A stretch of DNA of 64,000 bases, taken from NCBI RefSeq assembly GCF_041429785.1, contig NZ_CP163423.1, positions 3,162,001 through 3,226,000 of the forward strand, in the 5' to 3' direction. The stretch is from Fretibacter rubidus (GTDB taxonomy: Bacteria; Pseudomonadota; Alphaproteobacteria; Caulobacterales; Maricaulaceae). The translations under genes and the position numbers were made by a program. The notes under the pieces were generated by a model. It ran no database searches. It was not told where the DNA came from and was given only the letters and a program-made list of their open reading frames with translations. Below, in pieces: positions 44,548-53,194 of this stretch; positions within the stretch are counted from its first letter, which is position 1; the number at the start of each line of letters is the position of its first letter.

Positions 44548-47500
44548 TTAGGCCCGTCTGCGATCATCCTCTATGCGGACATTTGGCGAAGACTGACGCC
44601 CTGTGCGTAGCGCGCGGCGTAGTGCTTGGCGACGGACAAAGCGGATGGCGTCATATAGCTCTGTAGCGATGATGGGCTTGGTCAGGAATATATCCGCGCC
44701 TGCTGCCATACACTGCGCGTTGTTCTCCGCTGTGGCGTCGGCGGTTAATGCAATAATGGGTACATGGGCGTTCAAACCACCGCGTTCCCGAATGGCTTTG
44801 GTCGCCTCTATGCCGTTCATTTCTGGCATGCGAATATCCATAAGAATAACATCAAATTCCTGTGTGTTGGCGGCATCGACAGCCACAGCACCATTTTCAG
44901 CGCCCATAACAAGGCAGCCCTGCGGTTCTAGGAAAATCTTCATAACGTCGTGGTTAGAGGGAACATCCTCTACGATTAAAACCCGTAAGCCTTGTAAGCT
45001 GTCAATATTTGCTTCGTCCAAAGTTTGAACTTGTGACGCGCGTTGTGCGGGCTCACGCGATACAGCGACTTGCGCATTGCGGGCTGGCGGCTGGATGGCG
45101 ATGTCATGTGTGGCGTCATGTTGATCCTGTGCGGGAGCCGGGCTCGTGTCCATGATTAAATCATAGTCTGCGTTTCTGCTAAGCGGGCCTGCGCTATGAT
45201 CAAGACCTGGTGCCGTGTGGGACGTTGCGTTTACATCACTATATTTGGCCGCGACTAAACCCTCGGGGAAGACGCCTAAAATATCGTCCATCTCTGCGTC
45301 AATTTGGGCATCATATGGGGCGGGCTCCGACGGCGCGGTGCTCCCGTCTCTGTCTGCCGCAAAATCCAAAGCCTGCGCAGCATTCGGAGCGTGGGCCGTT
45401 GCGGCCACATGTATCTGAGTGTTCTGTGTAACGTCCGTTTGCGCCCCGTCAATGTCTTGGAAAACGGCGTCGACAGAGTTTAAAATTTCAGCATCGTAAA
45501 TGGCAAGCATCTCTAAGCTTAGGGTAAATTCAGTCCCCGCATCTTTGCGGCTCACCACGCTAACATCACCGTCCATCATGCGAGCGAGGCTCCGCGTAAT
45601 CGCAAGACCAAGTCCAGAGCCCCCATATTGGCGTGTGATAGAGCTATCGGCTTGAACGAAGGGTTTGAACAAATTCCCCATCACAGTGTCGGTCATCCCG
45701 ATACCTGTATCCGCGACAACGACTTTCAACTTAATGGCGTCCCTACCGTCAATAGGGTCGGCGGTGATATGCATATGCACACGGCCTTCGCTGGTGAATT
45801 TTGCAGCGTTAGAAATCAGATTATTAATACATTGGCGCAGGCGCAGCGGATCAACTTTAATGCGGCTGGGCACAGATCCGTCCAAATGGGTCGTAAAGGC
45901 GACACCTTTGGCTTCAATCGTCGGACGCCATAACGCGTCTAGGCTCTCGACCATTGTGTTGATCGAGGTATATTCTGGAAAAATTTCCATTTCATTGGCA
46001 TCAATTCTCGACATATCTAGCACTTGTTCCACTAATTGTAACAAATCGTGACCCGATTTATTCACGATTCCAATTTTATGACGCAGATCTTCAGTCGGCG
46101 CTGTTTTTGATAATAAATCAGCAATTCCTATAATCCCGTTAAGAGGCGTGCGTAATTCGTGACTGACAAGGGCGAGGAATTGCGATTTTGCTTTTTCGCC
46201 CGAAAGGGCCGCTTCGGCCGCAATCGCGAGCTGCTCGGCGGTTTTTGCGCGGTAACGCATGAAAAAGACATAAGCCAGCGCGAAAATCAGCATACCCACC
46301 ATGATAATCAACAGCGCCAAGCCAAGCTTAATACGGTTTTCCAAAGCAGCCTGTTTAAGCGCTTGCATTTCCGCGCGCTCTCTCTGACGCGTTTTGTCAT
46401 TCTCCAAATTGGCTAGCAGCGACGCTGTGTCGGAATTATTAGATTGCAAAATTCGCTGCACGGATAGGTCATTATAACGCTGCATCAGGGACATAGCGGC
46501 CGCTGTATCGCCCTCGGCTGCTGCGATAAGGGCGTTGGCACGCGTTAATTCGCGTTGCAGAAATAGCGAGCGCCGCTCTCCATCAGCGATTTGCTGCATG
46601 ACCAATAACAGTGCAAGTTTTGCGGATTCACTATCCCCAAGCCCCGCTAAGGCTTGCACATGTGACAGCTGTAGATTTCTAATTATAGTGCCATGTGTTG
46701 CAATGGCGAGGCCGGCATTGGTAAATTCAAGTGCTTTAGCATAACTATGCTGATCTATATAAATTTGGGATGCTCTTAGTTCTGTAATGCCTAAAGATAG
46801 CGGTTGATGCGTTTTTTCAATTCGCAGCAATATTTCAATCAAATCTAAAGCTGTTTTATTGTCAATCCCTCCAGAAAAAGCATATATGAGATTGTTGATT
46901 TCGTGTATTCCGTTGACCACTTCCCCACCTTGTCTTCTCAGTTCAAGAGCGCTTTGAATTGCCGGGATAGCCAATTCAGGGTTTCTTAAATAGCAATGAA
47001 AATAGGCTATGGCGTCATAGGCGCCGATTCTTGCAGAGGCTTCTTCCATACCCTTTTGGTTTGGAATAACATTTAAAGATTCAGTCGCGTAGCTAAGAGC
47101 TAAAGGCAGATTATCCTGATAGCCGTATAAGTAGGCGAGGAGTAGATTAATCTTATTGTTTATAAACCAATCTTCGCTTTCAGGAAGTAATTTTAAATAG
47201 TCTATACCTTGTTTGATGCTCTCTGTGTCGCGCGTGGTCGGATTGAAAACTTCAAACAAACTTGAAAAAATTTGTGCTAAGGCTATGTCCGTATCTGATT
47301 TTCCGTGCTTGGCAGTGTTCATATACTCGTCGAGAATATTACTAGCGCTTATGTCATTTCCAGCACTAAATTCCTCGAAAATTTTAGCTCTTAGATTTTG
47401 CAGAATGTCATCAGATTGCCTATTTTCGCTAAACCTTAAAGTAGGATTCGTGCTTGCTTCCCGTTGCATGTCCTCTTCAATGCTAAGGGCGAGATTGATT

Positions 47501-47613
47501 GCGCGATCGTGAATATTGTCTGGAGGATTAGAGTCAGCCAAGCTTGATTGCTGCATTAGGAAAAATGCACATGATATGAATATTGCTCGCAGAATGAACA
47601 AAGAAAACTGCAT
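44548..47613 (-). CDS. Hybrid sensor histidine kinase with predicted periplasmic TPR sensor
   Basis: About 1021 residues from the ATG at 47613; a GTG 11 codons upstream is also possible and neither has a good ribosome site. Parts: signal/anchor (about 1-25), helical TPR-like region (about 100-400), membrane helix LALLIIMVGMLIFALAYVFF, short linker, HisKA with SHELRTPLNGIIGIADLL (His near 485), HATPase with DTGIGMTDTV and GGSGLGLAI, an acidic linker of about 180 residues, and a receiver domain with LIVEDVPSNHDVM and DVILMDIRMPEMNG (phospho-Asp near 925). No HPt or output domain, so phosphate must leave to another protein. The sensor-encoding end is visibly AT-richer than the kinase part. The peptide gene at 47720 is immediately upstream. 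Confidence 0.9.
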   Translation of the reverse strand: MQFSLFILRAIFISCAFFLMQQSSLADSNPPDNIHDRAINLALSIEEDMQREASTNPTLRFSENRQSDDILQNLRAKIFEEFSAGNDISASNILDEYMNTAKHGKSDTDIALAQIFSSLFEVFNPTTRDTESIKQGIDYLKLLPESEDWFINNKINLLLAYLYGYQDNLPLALSYATESLNVIPNQKGMEEASARIGAYDAIAYFHCYLRNPELAIPAIQSALELRRQGGEVVNGIHEINNLIYAFSGGIDNKTALDLIEILLRIEKTHQPLSLGITELRASQIYIDQHSYAKALEFTNAGLAIATHGTIIRNLQLSHVQALAGLGDSESAKLALLLVMQQIADGERRSLFLQRELTRANALIAAAEGDTAAAMSLMQRYNDLSVQRILQSNNSDTASLLANLENDKTRQRERAEMQALKQAALENRIKLGLALLIIMVGMLIFALAYVFFMRYRAKTAEQLAIAAEAALSGEKAKSQFLALVSHELRTPLNGIIGIADLLSKTAPTEDLRHKIGIVNKSGHDLLQLVEQVLDMSRIDANEMEIFPEYTSINTMVESLDALWRPTIEAKGVAFTTHLDGSVPSRIKVDPLRLRQCINNLISNAAKFTSEGRVHMHITADPIDGRDAIKLKVVVADTGIGMTDTVMGNLFKPFVQADSSITRQYGGSGLGLAITRSLARMMDGDVSVVSRKDAGTEFTLSLEMLAIYDAEILNSVDAVFQDIDGAQTDVTQNTQIHVAATAHAPNAAQALDFAADRDGSTAPSEPAPYDAQIDAEMDDILGVFPEGLVAAKYSDVNATSHTAPGLDHSAGPLSRNADYDLIMDTSPAPAQDQHDATHDIAIQPPARNAQVAVSREPAQRASQVQTLDEANIDSLQGLRVLIVEDVPSNHDVMKIFLEPQGCLVMGAENGAVAVDAANTQEFDVILMDIRMPEMNGIEATKAIRERGGLNAHVPIIALTADATAENNAQCMAAGADIFLTKPIIATELYDAIRFVRRQALRRALRTGRQSSPNVRIEDDRRRA

Positions 47614-47671
47614 AAAAAAACCCGCTAATATCTTGAGATATAACACGGGTGTTAAAAAATGATTTTTTCAT

Positions 47672-47698
47672 AAAAAAAACCTCACAAAAGTGAGGTTT
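47672..47698 (-). terminator. Terminator after the repeat-peptide gene
   Basis: On the minus strand, AAACCTCAC-TTTT-GTGAGGTTT is a perfect 9-bp stem with a 4-base loop followed by a run of T. It lies 22 bases after the peptide stop codon and before the kinase gene, making the peptide gene a separate unit with limited read-through to the kinase. Confidence 0.88.
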
Positions 47699-47719
47699 CA
47701 AAATTTATTTTCTCAAAAC

Positions 47720-47842
47720 TTACGTTTCGATAATTACTGGACCCGATGTCTCAATGATGACTGGACCAGATGATGTTTCGATGATGACTGGACCTGATCC
47801 GCCAACGACGGTTTCGATTTCAGTGGTTGTTAGTTCACGCAT
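47720..47842 (-). CDS. 40-residue double-glycine-leader peptide with SGPVIIET repeats
   Basis: Translation gives a leader MRELTTTEIETVVGG followed by SGPVIIET-S-SGPVIIET-SGPVIIET. The leader matches the double-glycine pattern (charged start, Leu, Glu-Ile, Val, Gly-Gly) cut by C39 peptidase-containing ABC exporters, as in class II bacteriocins and peptide pheromones. AAGGAG lies six bases before the ATG. The three core units (47774-47797, 47747-47770, 47723-47746) differ in DNA only at synonymous third positions or Ser codons, which argues for selection on the peptide. There are no Cys, and no modifying enzyme or exporter gene is nearby. It could be a signal for the adjacent kinase, an antibacterial or a beta-rich self-assembling peptide; function is unknown. 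Confidence 0.82.
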   Translation of the reverse strand: MRELTTTEIETVVGGSGPVIIETSSGPVIIETSGPVIIET

Positions 47843-47943
47843 GTGTAACTCCTTAAGTTATGTCCCTACCAGACAGTTAAGATAATTCCTTTTGGATATC
47901 ATTGCGCCGTATTACGACACATTTCCCCCCAAAAGACCCACAC

Positions 47944-47954
47944 TATGGTTAACG
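47944..47954 (-). promoter_or_regulatory. CtrA-type half site TTAACCAT, copy 1
   Basis: The minus strand reads CGTTAACCATA. TTAACCAT is one of the known CtrA-associated motifs of Caulobacter. It lies about 100 bp before the repeat-peptide start codon. Confidence 0.5.
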
Positions 47955-47985
47955 TAAGCCATAAAGTTGTATTTTACTAGAAAAA

Positions 47986-47996
47986 TATGGTTAACG
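47986..47996 (-). promoter_or_regulatory. CtrA-type half site TTAACCAT, copy 2
   Basis: An identical 11-bp copy CGTTAACCATA, 42 bp (about four helical turns) from copy 1 and in the same orientation. The remaining sequence between clpB and the peptide gene is AT-rich and contains no other gene I can support. Confidence 0.5.
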
Positions 47997-48035
47997 GCGT
48001 AGGTTTTTTCTAGCGCTGTCATTGTTAGGGTCGAA

Positions 48036-48066
48036 ATGAAAACACCCAGCGCAGTGGCTGGGTGTT
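48036..48066 (-). terminator. Terminator after clpB
   Basis: On the minus strand, AACACCCAGC/GCTGGGTGTT is a perfect 10-bp stem with a 6-base loop followed by TTC. It ends the clpB transcript and insulates the peptide gene. Confidence 0.8.
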
Positions 48067-48099
48067 GAAAATGTTGAAATATGCTGTGTTTTTAGGGCC

Positions 48100-50676
48100 T
48101 TAATCCGCTTGAAGGACAATTTTGCCTTTATCGACATCAACCTTCACAGCTTGCCCATCGGCCAAATCACCGGCCAAAACCATTCGCGCAAGGGCATCTT
48201 GCACAGATTTTTGGATAACACGCTTTAACGGTCGCGCACCATATGACGGGTCGTAACCTTGCTGTCCGAGCCAGTCTCGCGCCGCATCTGATAACTCGAC
48301 TGTGATCTGACGGTCTTTTAACCAGCCCTGTAGTCGCTTGATTTGAATATCGACGATGGCGCCCATATGCTCTGGCTTTAGCCGCTCAAACAGCAGGATT
48401 TCATCAAGGCGGTTTAAAAACTCGGGCCGGAAATGGGCGTTAACCTCAGCCATGACCCCGATGCGGGCCGCGTTGACATTGTCGCCGTCGCCCAAGTTCA
48501 ACAAATGCTGCGCGCCGATGTTGGACGTCATGATAATCAGCGTATTGCGAAAATCGACCGTGCGGCCTTGACCATCGGTCAAGCGTCCATCATCCAGCAC
48601 TTGCAACAGCACGTTAAACACATCGGGATGGGCCTTTTCAACTTCGTCAAATAACACGACTTGATAGGGACGACGACGTACGGCTTCGGTCAGTGCGCCG
48701 CCTTCTTCATAACCGACATAGCCGGGCGGTGCGCCAATCATGCGTGCCACAGAATGTTTTTCCATATACTCACTCATATCCAGCCGCGTAATGGCGCTGT
48801 CATCATCAAACATGAACCCTGCTAAAGCTTTGGTCAGCTCTGTTTTACCGACACCCGTGGGGCCAAGGAATAAAAAGGACCCAATGGGACGGGCGGGATC
48901 TTTCAGACCTGCGCGGGCGCGGCGCACGGCATCCGACACGGCATTGACGGCTTCGGACTGCCCCACGACGCGCGCCGATAAGGCTGCCTCCATATTCAAA
49001 AGTTTGTCGCGCTCACCCTCTAGCATTTTCTCAACGGGCACACCTGTCCAACGCGACACAACGGTTGCGATGGTTTCCGCTGTGACAGTTTCACTGGCCA
49101 AAGACGGCTCATCACCAACGGCGGTTTCGAGCGTGGCCATATGACGTTCCAGCTCCGGGATGTCTTCATGCTGCAACCGTCCCGCGGTCTCATAATCTCC
49201 GCGCCGCACAGCGTCTTGTAGCTCAAACCGTGCTTGCTCTAGCTGTTCTTTCACGTCGGTCGCCGATGCCAGTTTGGATTTCTCCGCCTGCCAAGCGGCG
49301 CTCATCTCGTCTGATTGCGATTCCAGCGCGGCAATTTCGTCTTTGCGCCGCGCGAGCCTGTCCTTAGAGGCCTCATCCTTTTCCTTTTTCAAGGCTTCTA
49401 CTTCGATTTTTAACTGTACTAAGCGGCGGTCAATTTCATCCAGTGCTTCTGGCTTGCTATCCACTTGCATACGCAGGCGGCTGGCCGCTTCGTCCATCAG
49501 ATCAATCGCTTTGTCAGGCAAAAACCGGTCGGTGATATAACGGTCAGAGAGTTGTGCCGCCGCAATGATCGCGCCGTCTGAAATCCGAATACCGTGATGC
49601 ACTTCATATTTGTCTTTCAAACCGCGCAGGATAGACACAGTGTCTTCCACCGTTGGCTCATTGACAAACACGGTCAGGAAACGCCGGGCGAGGGCCGCGT
49701 CTTTTTCCAAATGTTTGCGGTATTCATCCAGGGTTGTCGCGCCGACACAGTGAAGCTCTCCGCGCGCTAAGGCTGGCTTTAACAAGTTTGCGGCATCCAT
49801 CGCGCCGTCGCCTTTACCCGCCCCGACCAAAGTATGAATTTCGTCAATGAACAGGATGATTTGACCATCGGCTTTTTCAATGTCTTTTAGGACCGCTTTC
49901 AACCGTTCTTCAAACTCACCGCGATATTTCGCCCCCGCAATCAGCGCCCCCATATCTAATGCCAGTAGGCTTTTGCCTTGAATAGACTCTGGCACGTCAC
50001 CCGACACGATGCGGTTGGCCAGGCCTTCCGCTATGGCGGTTTTACCAACCCCCGGCTCACCTATCAGCAGCGGATTGTTTTTTGATCGCCGCGAGAGGAC
50101 TTGCATCGTCCGGCGAATTTCTTCGTCTCGCCCAATCACGGGGTCAAGCTTGCCTTCGCGTGCCGCTTGGGTCAGGTCGCGCGCATATTTCGACAGCGCG
50201 TCATATTGATCTTCCGCGTTATCAGATGTCACGGGCTCGTCTTTGCGCACGGATTTAATCGCGTCCGTCACGCGGGCCTTATCAACATTTGCCGATTTAA
50301 GCGCGCCTAGGAGGTCTTTATCCGCATTTAACACTGTGGCTAGCAATAGTCGCTCTAATGTCACAAAGGCATCGCCCGCAGTTTTGGCGGACTTTTCCGC
50401 ATTGGCAAAAATCTTCGCCGCCGCACTGCTCAGCGTCAGGCCAGACCCGCCTTGTACTTGCGGTTGCTTGGACAAAGATGCCTCGACGGCTGATGTTAAA
50501 ACGTCAGCCTTACCGCCCGCCATTTGCAATAAATTTGTCGGCAAACCGCCCGGCTCAGCCAATAGACCTGCCATAATATGGCTCGGCGTGATTTGCTGAT
50601 GATCGCGGGTCAGCGCGTCATTTTGGGCCGCTTGAATAACCGCGCGTGCCCGTTGTGTGTAGTGTTGAATATCCAT
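48100..50676 (-). CDS. clpB: ATP-dependent disaggregase ClpB
   Basis: 858 residues, the normal ClpB length. N-terminal Clp repeat domain (about 1-150), first AAA+ module with Walker [19 protein letters not shown] (about 200) and [20 protein letters not shown], the coiled-coil middle domain (about 400-520) characteristic of ClpB, and second AAA+ module with [15 protein letters not shown] (about 603) and a GYVGYEEGG pore loop. With DnaK it rescues aggregated proteins in the cytosol. A heat-shock-type promoter precedes it. Confidence 0.97.
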   Translation of the reverse strand: MDIQHYTQRARAVIQAAQNDALTRDHQQITPSHIMAGLLAEPGGLPTNLLQMAGGKADVLTSAVEASLSKQPQVQGGSGLTLSSAAAKIFANAEKSAKTAGDAFVTLERLLLATVLNADKDLLGALKSANVDKARVTDAIKSVRKDEPVTSDNAEDQYDALSKYARDLTQAAREGKLDPVIGRDEEIRRTMQVLSRRSKNNPLLIGEPGVGKTAIAEGLANRIVSGDVPESIQGKSLLALDMGALIAGAKYRGEFEERLKAVLKDIEKADGQIILFIDEIHTLVGAGKGDGAMDAANLLKPALARGELHCVGATTLDEYRKHLEKDAALARRFLTVFVNEPTVEDTVSILRGLKDKYEVHHGIRISDGAIIAAAQLSDRYITDRFLPDKAIDLMDEAASRLRMQVDSKPEALDEIDRRLVQLKIEVEALKKEKDEASKDRLARRKDEIAALESQSDEMSAAWQAEKSKLASATDVKEQLEQARFELQDAVRRGDYETAGRLQHEDIPELERHMATLETAVGDEPSLASETVTAETIATVVSRWTGVPVEKMLEGERDKLLNMEAALSARVVGQSEAVNAVSDAVRRARAGLKDPARPIGSFLFLGPTGVGKTELTKALAGFMFDDDSAITRLDMSEYMEKHSVARMIGAPPGYVGYEEGGALTEAVRRRPYQVVLFDEVEKAHPDVFNVLLQVLDDGRLTDGQGRTVDFRNTLIIMTSNIGAQHLLNLGDGDNVNAARIGVMAEVNAHFRPEFLNRLDEILLFERLKPEHMGAIVDIQIKRLQGWLKDRQITVELSDAARDWLGQQGYDPSYGARPLKRVIQKSVQDALARMVLAGDLADGQAVKVDVDKGKIVLQAD

Positions 50677-50708
50677 AACAATATTCCTTTCAAAATCTGT
50701 TAAGACTC

Positions 50709-50736
50709 AAATAGGAATTTATTCAGGCGCATCAAG
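50709..50736 (-). promoter_or_regulatory. RpoH (heat-shock) promoter of clpB
   Basis: The minus strand reads CTTGATG, 14 bases, then CCTATTT, close to the alphaproteobacterial RpoH pattern (CTTG ... CYTATTT). It lies 33-60 bp before the clpB start. Given clpB is an RpoH gene in most proteobacteria, the assignment is likely. Confidence 0.7.
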
Positions 50737-50796
50737 GGGGGTAAAATGATAAACCTCCGCAAGCTTTACAGCCTACGAAGGTTCAAATAATCATGA

Positions 50797-50820
50797 TTGG
50801 CTGACCAATGGGTCAGTCAA
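50797..50820 (-). terminator. Hairpin after DUF4167 gene (possible terminator)
   Basis: TTGGCTGACC and GGTCAGTCAA pair over ten positions (one G-T) around a 4-base loop, 11 bp after the DUF4167 stop. There is no T-run, so it may be a processing or Rho-dependent end rather than a classic terminator. Confidence 0.45.
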
Positions 50821-50830
50821 TTGGCAAACG

Positions 50831-51478
50831 CTATTCCGCTGCGTCGACTGTATCGTCTGCCTTTTTACGGGCGGGGGCGCGGCGGCGACGTTTTGGAGCG
50901 TCTTCAGCGTTTATATCTGGCGTGGGTTCTGATTTAGACCCTGGCTCAACGACATCAAGGCCAGCGGGTTCTGACTTAACGTCTGACTTAACATCTAACT
51001 TGGGCTCTGACTTCGTTTTCACCTGACGCGATGCGCGCTTGGGTTTGTCCTCGGAAGAGGTTTCTGTCGCGGGCTCTTTTGCCGTTGTTTCGCCCTTTTC
51101 ATCATCATTGCGGTTGTGGCGACTGCGATTACCACGGCGACCCGCTTTGGCCTCTGTGTCGTCATCATTGTTATTATTATGTTTGGCGTGTTGAGCGGCT
51201 TCACGGGCTTCGCGTTCTTCGCGAGCAGCTTGTTTGGCGGCTTCTTGCTCATTGACAATACGCAGATAGTGCTCGGCATGTTGCAAATAGTTTTCGGCCT
51301 TAACCCGGTGCCCTGAACTGGTCGCGTCACGGGCCAAGGTTACATATTTATCGTAAATATGGCTGGCGCTGCCGCGCACTTTAACGTCCGGGCCGTTGCT
51401 ATCGAGCGAGCGGTTAGGATTGTTATTCTTATTGTTATTGTTGTTATTATTGCGATTACGTCCACGTTGGCGTTTCAT
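50831..51478 (-). CDS. DUF4167-family protein
   Basis: 215 residues. The start MKRQRGRNRNNNNNNNKNN is a basic, Asn-rich tract, followed by the conserved DUF4167 core DVKVRGSASHIYDKYVTLARDA and RVKAENYLQHAEHYLRIV. The rest is low complexity, rich in Lys, Glu, Asp and Pro. The family is widespread and often essential-looking in alphaproteobacteria, usually near prmC and prfA as here, and may bind RNA or ribosomes given the basic N terminus. Function is not established. Confidence 0.88.
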   Translation of the reverse strand: MKRQRGRNRNNNNNNNKNNNPNRSLDSNGPDVKVRGSASHIYDKYVTLARDATSSGHRVKAENYLQHAEHYLRIVNEQEAAKQAAREEREAREAAQHAKHNNNNDDDTEAKAGRRGNRSRHNRNDDEKGETTAKEPATETSSEDKPKRASRQVKTKSEPKLDVKSDVKSEPAGLDVVEPGSKSEPTPDINAEDAPKRRRRAPARKKADDTVDAAE

Positions 51479-51683
51479 TGCAATGTTCCTTATTATGGCC
51501 TTATCCGTCCGACATTATAATGCGACTTATTTCGCAAACCATCGTGGCCTCTTGCCAGTGATGATTATGAACGTTTGGGCTTTAGTGGACTGTGGCGTTA
51601 ATACCCGCGATCAGTGCACGTAAAACACCTAGCAAAAACAAAGCCCCCCGCCAAGGCCTTTTTTGCGCCCGTTTTGGCCTTTG

Positions 51684-52610
51684 TTAAAGGGCGGGTTTTC
51701 GGGCCTGCACGCAGCGGTCTTGCCCCGCTAGGTCTTGGCTCACTGATATGGCGTCCCAACCATCGCCGCGTAAAATATCTGGCACGGTGCGACCTTGATC
51801 AAAGCCAATTTCTATAATCAATTGACCGTTGGGTGTAAGATAGTCGCGCGCCTGCGCACTTATGATCCGGTAAGCGGATAGTCCGTCTTCACCGCCCGCC
51901 AAGGCTAGCGCAGGGTCAAAACCTGCCACCTCTGACGACAAAGCCGCCATCGCTTGCGCGTCAATATAAGGCGGGTTGGATATTATCAGCTCATATGAGC
52001 TGTCCACATGTGATAACCAATCAGATTTTAACAGCATTAAACGGTCATCAACGCCGTGGCTTTGGGCATTTACCCGTGCCACAGACAAAGCTTTTTGCGA
52101 TATATCCACAGCGCATGCCTGCGCATGGGGCAATTCCGTTAAGAGCGTGATCGCGAGCACCCCCGTTCCTGTGCCAAGGTCTAAAATTCGCGGAGCTTTA
52201 AAGGGTTTTAAAAATGCCAGCGCCTTATCGATCAAGACCTCTGTATCAGGGCGCGGTGACAGCACATCTTTGGTCACTTTAAAATCTCGTCCATAAAACC
52301 CGCGCCGCCCCAAGATATGATCGACAGGTTCGCCCGACAGACGCCGTGCCGCATAATCTGATATTTGGGCAAAAACCTCTTGGGATAAAAACTCTGTGCC
52401 ATTTGCGATCAACTCACTATGGGTCATAGCCGTCGCGGCCAAGACCAGCTCTCGCGCGTCAATGTCGGGTGTCGGCAGGCCAGCCTCGCTAAACTGCGCC
52501 GTTAAAAACCGTTTGGCAGAACGGGCATTTAATCCTGAATAAGGGCCAGACCGTGGCCGCATCGACAGCGGAACAATGGGGCCTGTGGGGTTATCAGTTG
52601 ACGCGGGCAT
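51684..52610 (-). CDS. prmC: Peptide chain release factor glutamine methyltransferase PrmC
   Basis: 308 residues. Methylates the Gln of the GGQ loop of release factors using SAM. The N-terminal helical substrate domain carries GEPVDHILGRRGFYGRDF, and the catalytic core carries RPDTEVLIDKAL, ILDLGTGTGVLAITLL and the hallmark LIISNPPYID. Start may lie 16 codons downstream at another Met. The usual partner prfA is not in the window; DUF4167 follows downstream. Confidence 0.94.
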   Translation of the reverse strand: MPASTDNPTGPIVPLSMRPRSGPYSGLNARSAKRFLTAQFSEAGLPTPDIDARELVLAATAMTHSELIANGTEFLSQEVFAQISDYAARRLSGEPVDHILGRRGFYGRDFKVTKDVLSPRPDTEVLIDKALAFLKPFKAPRILDLGTGTGVLAITLLTELPHAQACAVDISQKALSVARVNAQSHGVDDRLMLLKSDWLSHVDSSYELIISNPPYIDAQAMAALSSEVAGFDPALALAGGEDGLSAYRIISAQARDYLTPNGQLIIEIGFDQGRTVPDILRGDGWDAISVSQDLAGQDRCVQARKPAL

Positions 52611-52661
52611 AGGACGTTATAGCCTTACCACCATGACGCCCGTCAACGCAATTTTACCTTA

Positions 52662-53138
52662 TTATGACCGCGCGGCGGCGTCTTTCATGGCGAATAGGAT
52701 TTGCTGAGCATCTTGCGCTTTTGTTATCACGTCCAGCACCGCCTGATCATCCAAATCCACCATTAACAGCAGACCTGTTTTAATGGTCCCGTCCAAATGC
52801 GCGCGCACAGCATCTTCTACGCCCGCGGCTTTGGCTTGGGCGTAAAAGGCATCAACGTCTTTATCTGTGTAATCCAGCGTGACAAAATCAAGTGCTGGAA
52901 CATCACCCATGTCTCGGGCCATGTCTCGGGCCGCTTTAATCTTCGGGTCCAGTACTTTGCAGCTCCCGCACCAATCAGCGTAAATCAAAACAGCCTTAGC
53001 CTTTATGTCAGTTGATTGCGCAGATTGTGTGGTGTCTGATGCTGTGGTTTTATTGGGCTTATCCGCGCCAGAACAAGCGGTCAGGGACGCCCCTAATGCG
53101 ATCGTGAATAGAGTTGCTGCGATTGATTTATAAGACAT
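52662..53138 (-). CDS. Thioredoxin-like lipoprotein
   Basis: About 158 residues from an ATG with GGAG six bases upstream. A lipobox LTAC (Cys about 22) is followed by a Ser/Thr-rich linker (25-45) and a thioredoxin-like domain whose active site is YADWCGSCKVLD (Cys-Gly-Ser-Cys). It is probably a membrane-anchored periplasmic thiol oxidoreductase. It faces the same direction as the alpha/beta hydrolase gene 57 bases upstream. The domain ends lack some thioredoxin strands, so it may be a divergent family. Confidence 0.8.
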   Translation of the reverse strand: MSYKSIAATLFTIALGASLTACSGADKPNKTTASDTTQSAQSTDIKAKAVLIYADWCGSCKVLDPKIKAARDMARDMGDVPALDFVTLDYTDKDVDAFYAQAKAAGVEDAVRAHLDGTIKTGLLLMVDLDDQAVLDVITKAQDAQQILFAMKDAAARS

Positions 53139-53194
53139 AGAGTTCTCCAAATTTATTCGACGTTAGACGTATTGCATAAAGTATGGCGTCACAT

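Noticed and set aside
51600-51683. Possible terminator after prmC (CAAAG ... CTTTG with a T run)
   Set aside because: The stem has several mismatches in the middle; it may act as one but support is too weak to list.
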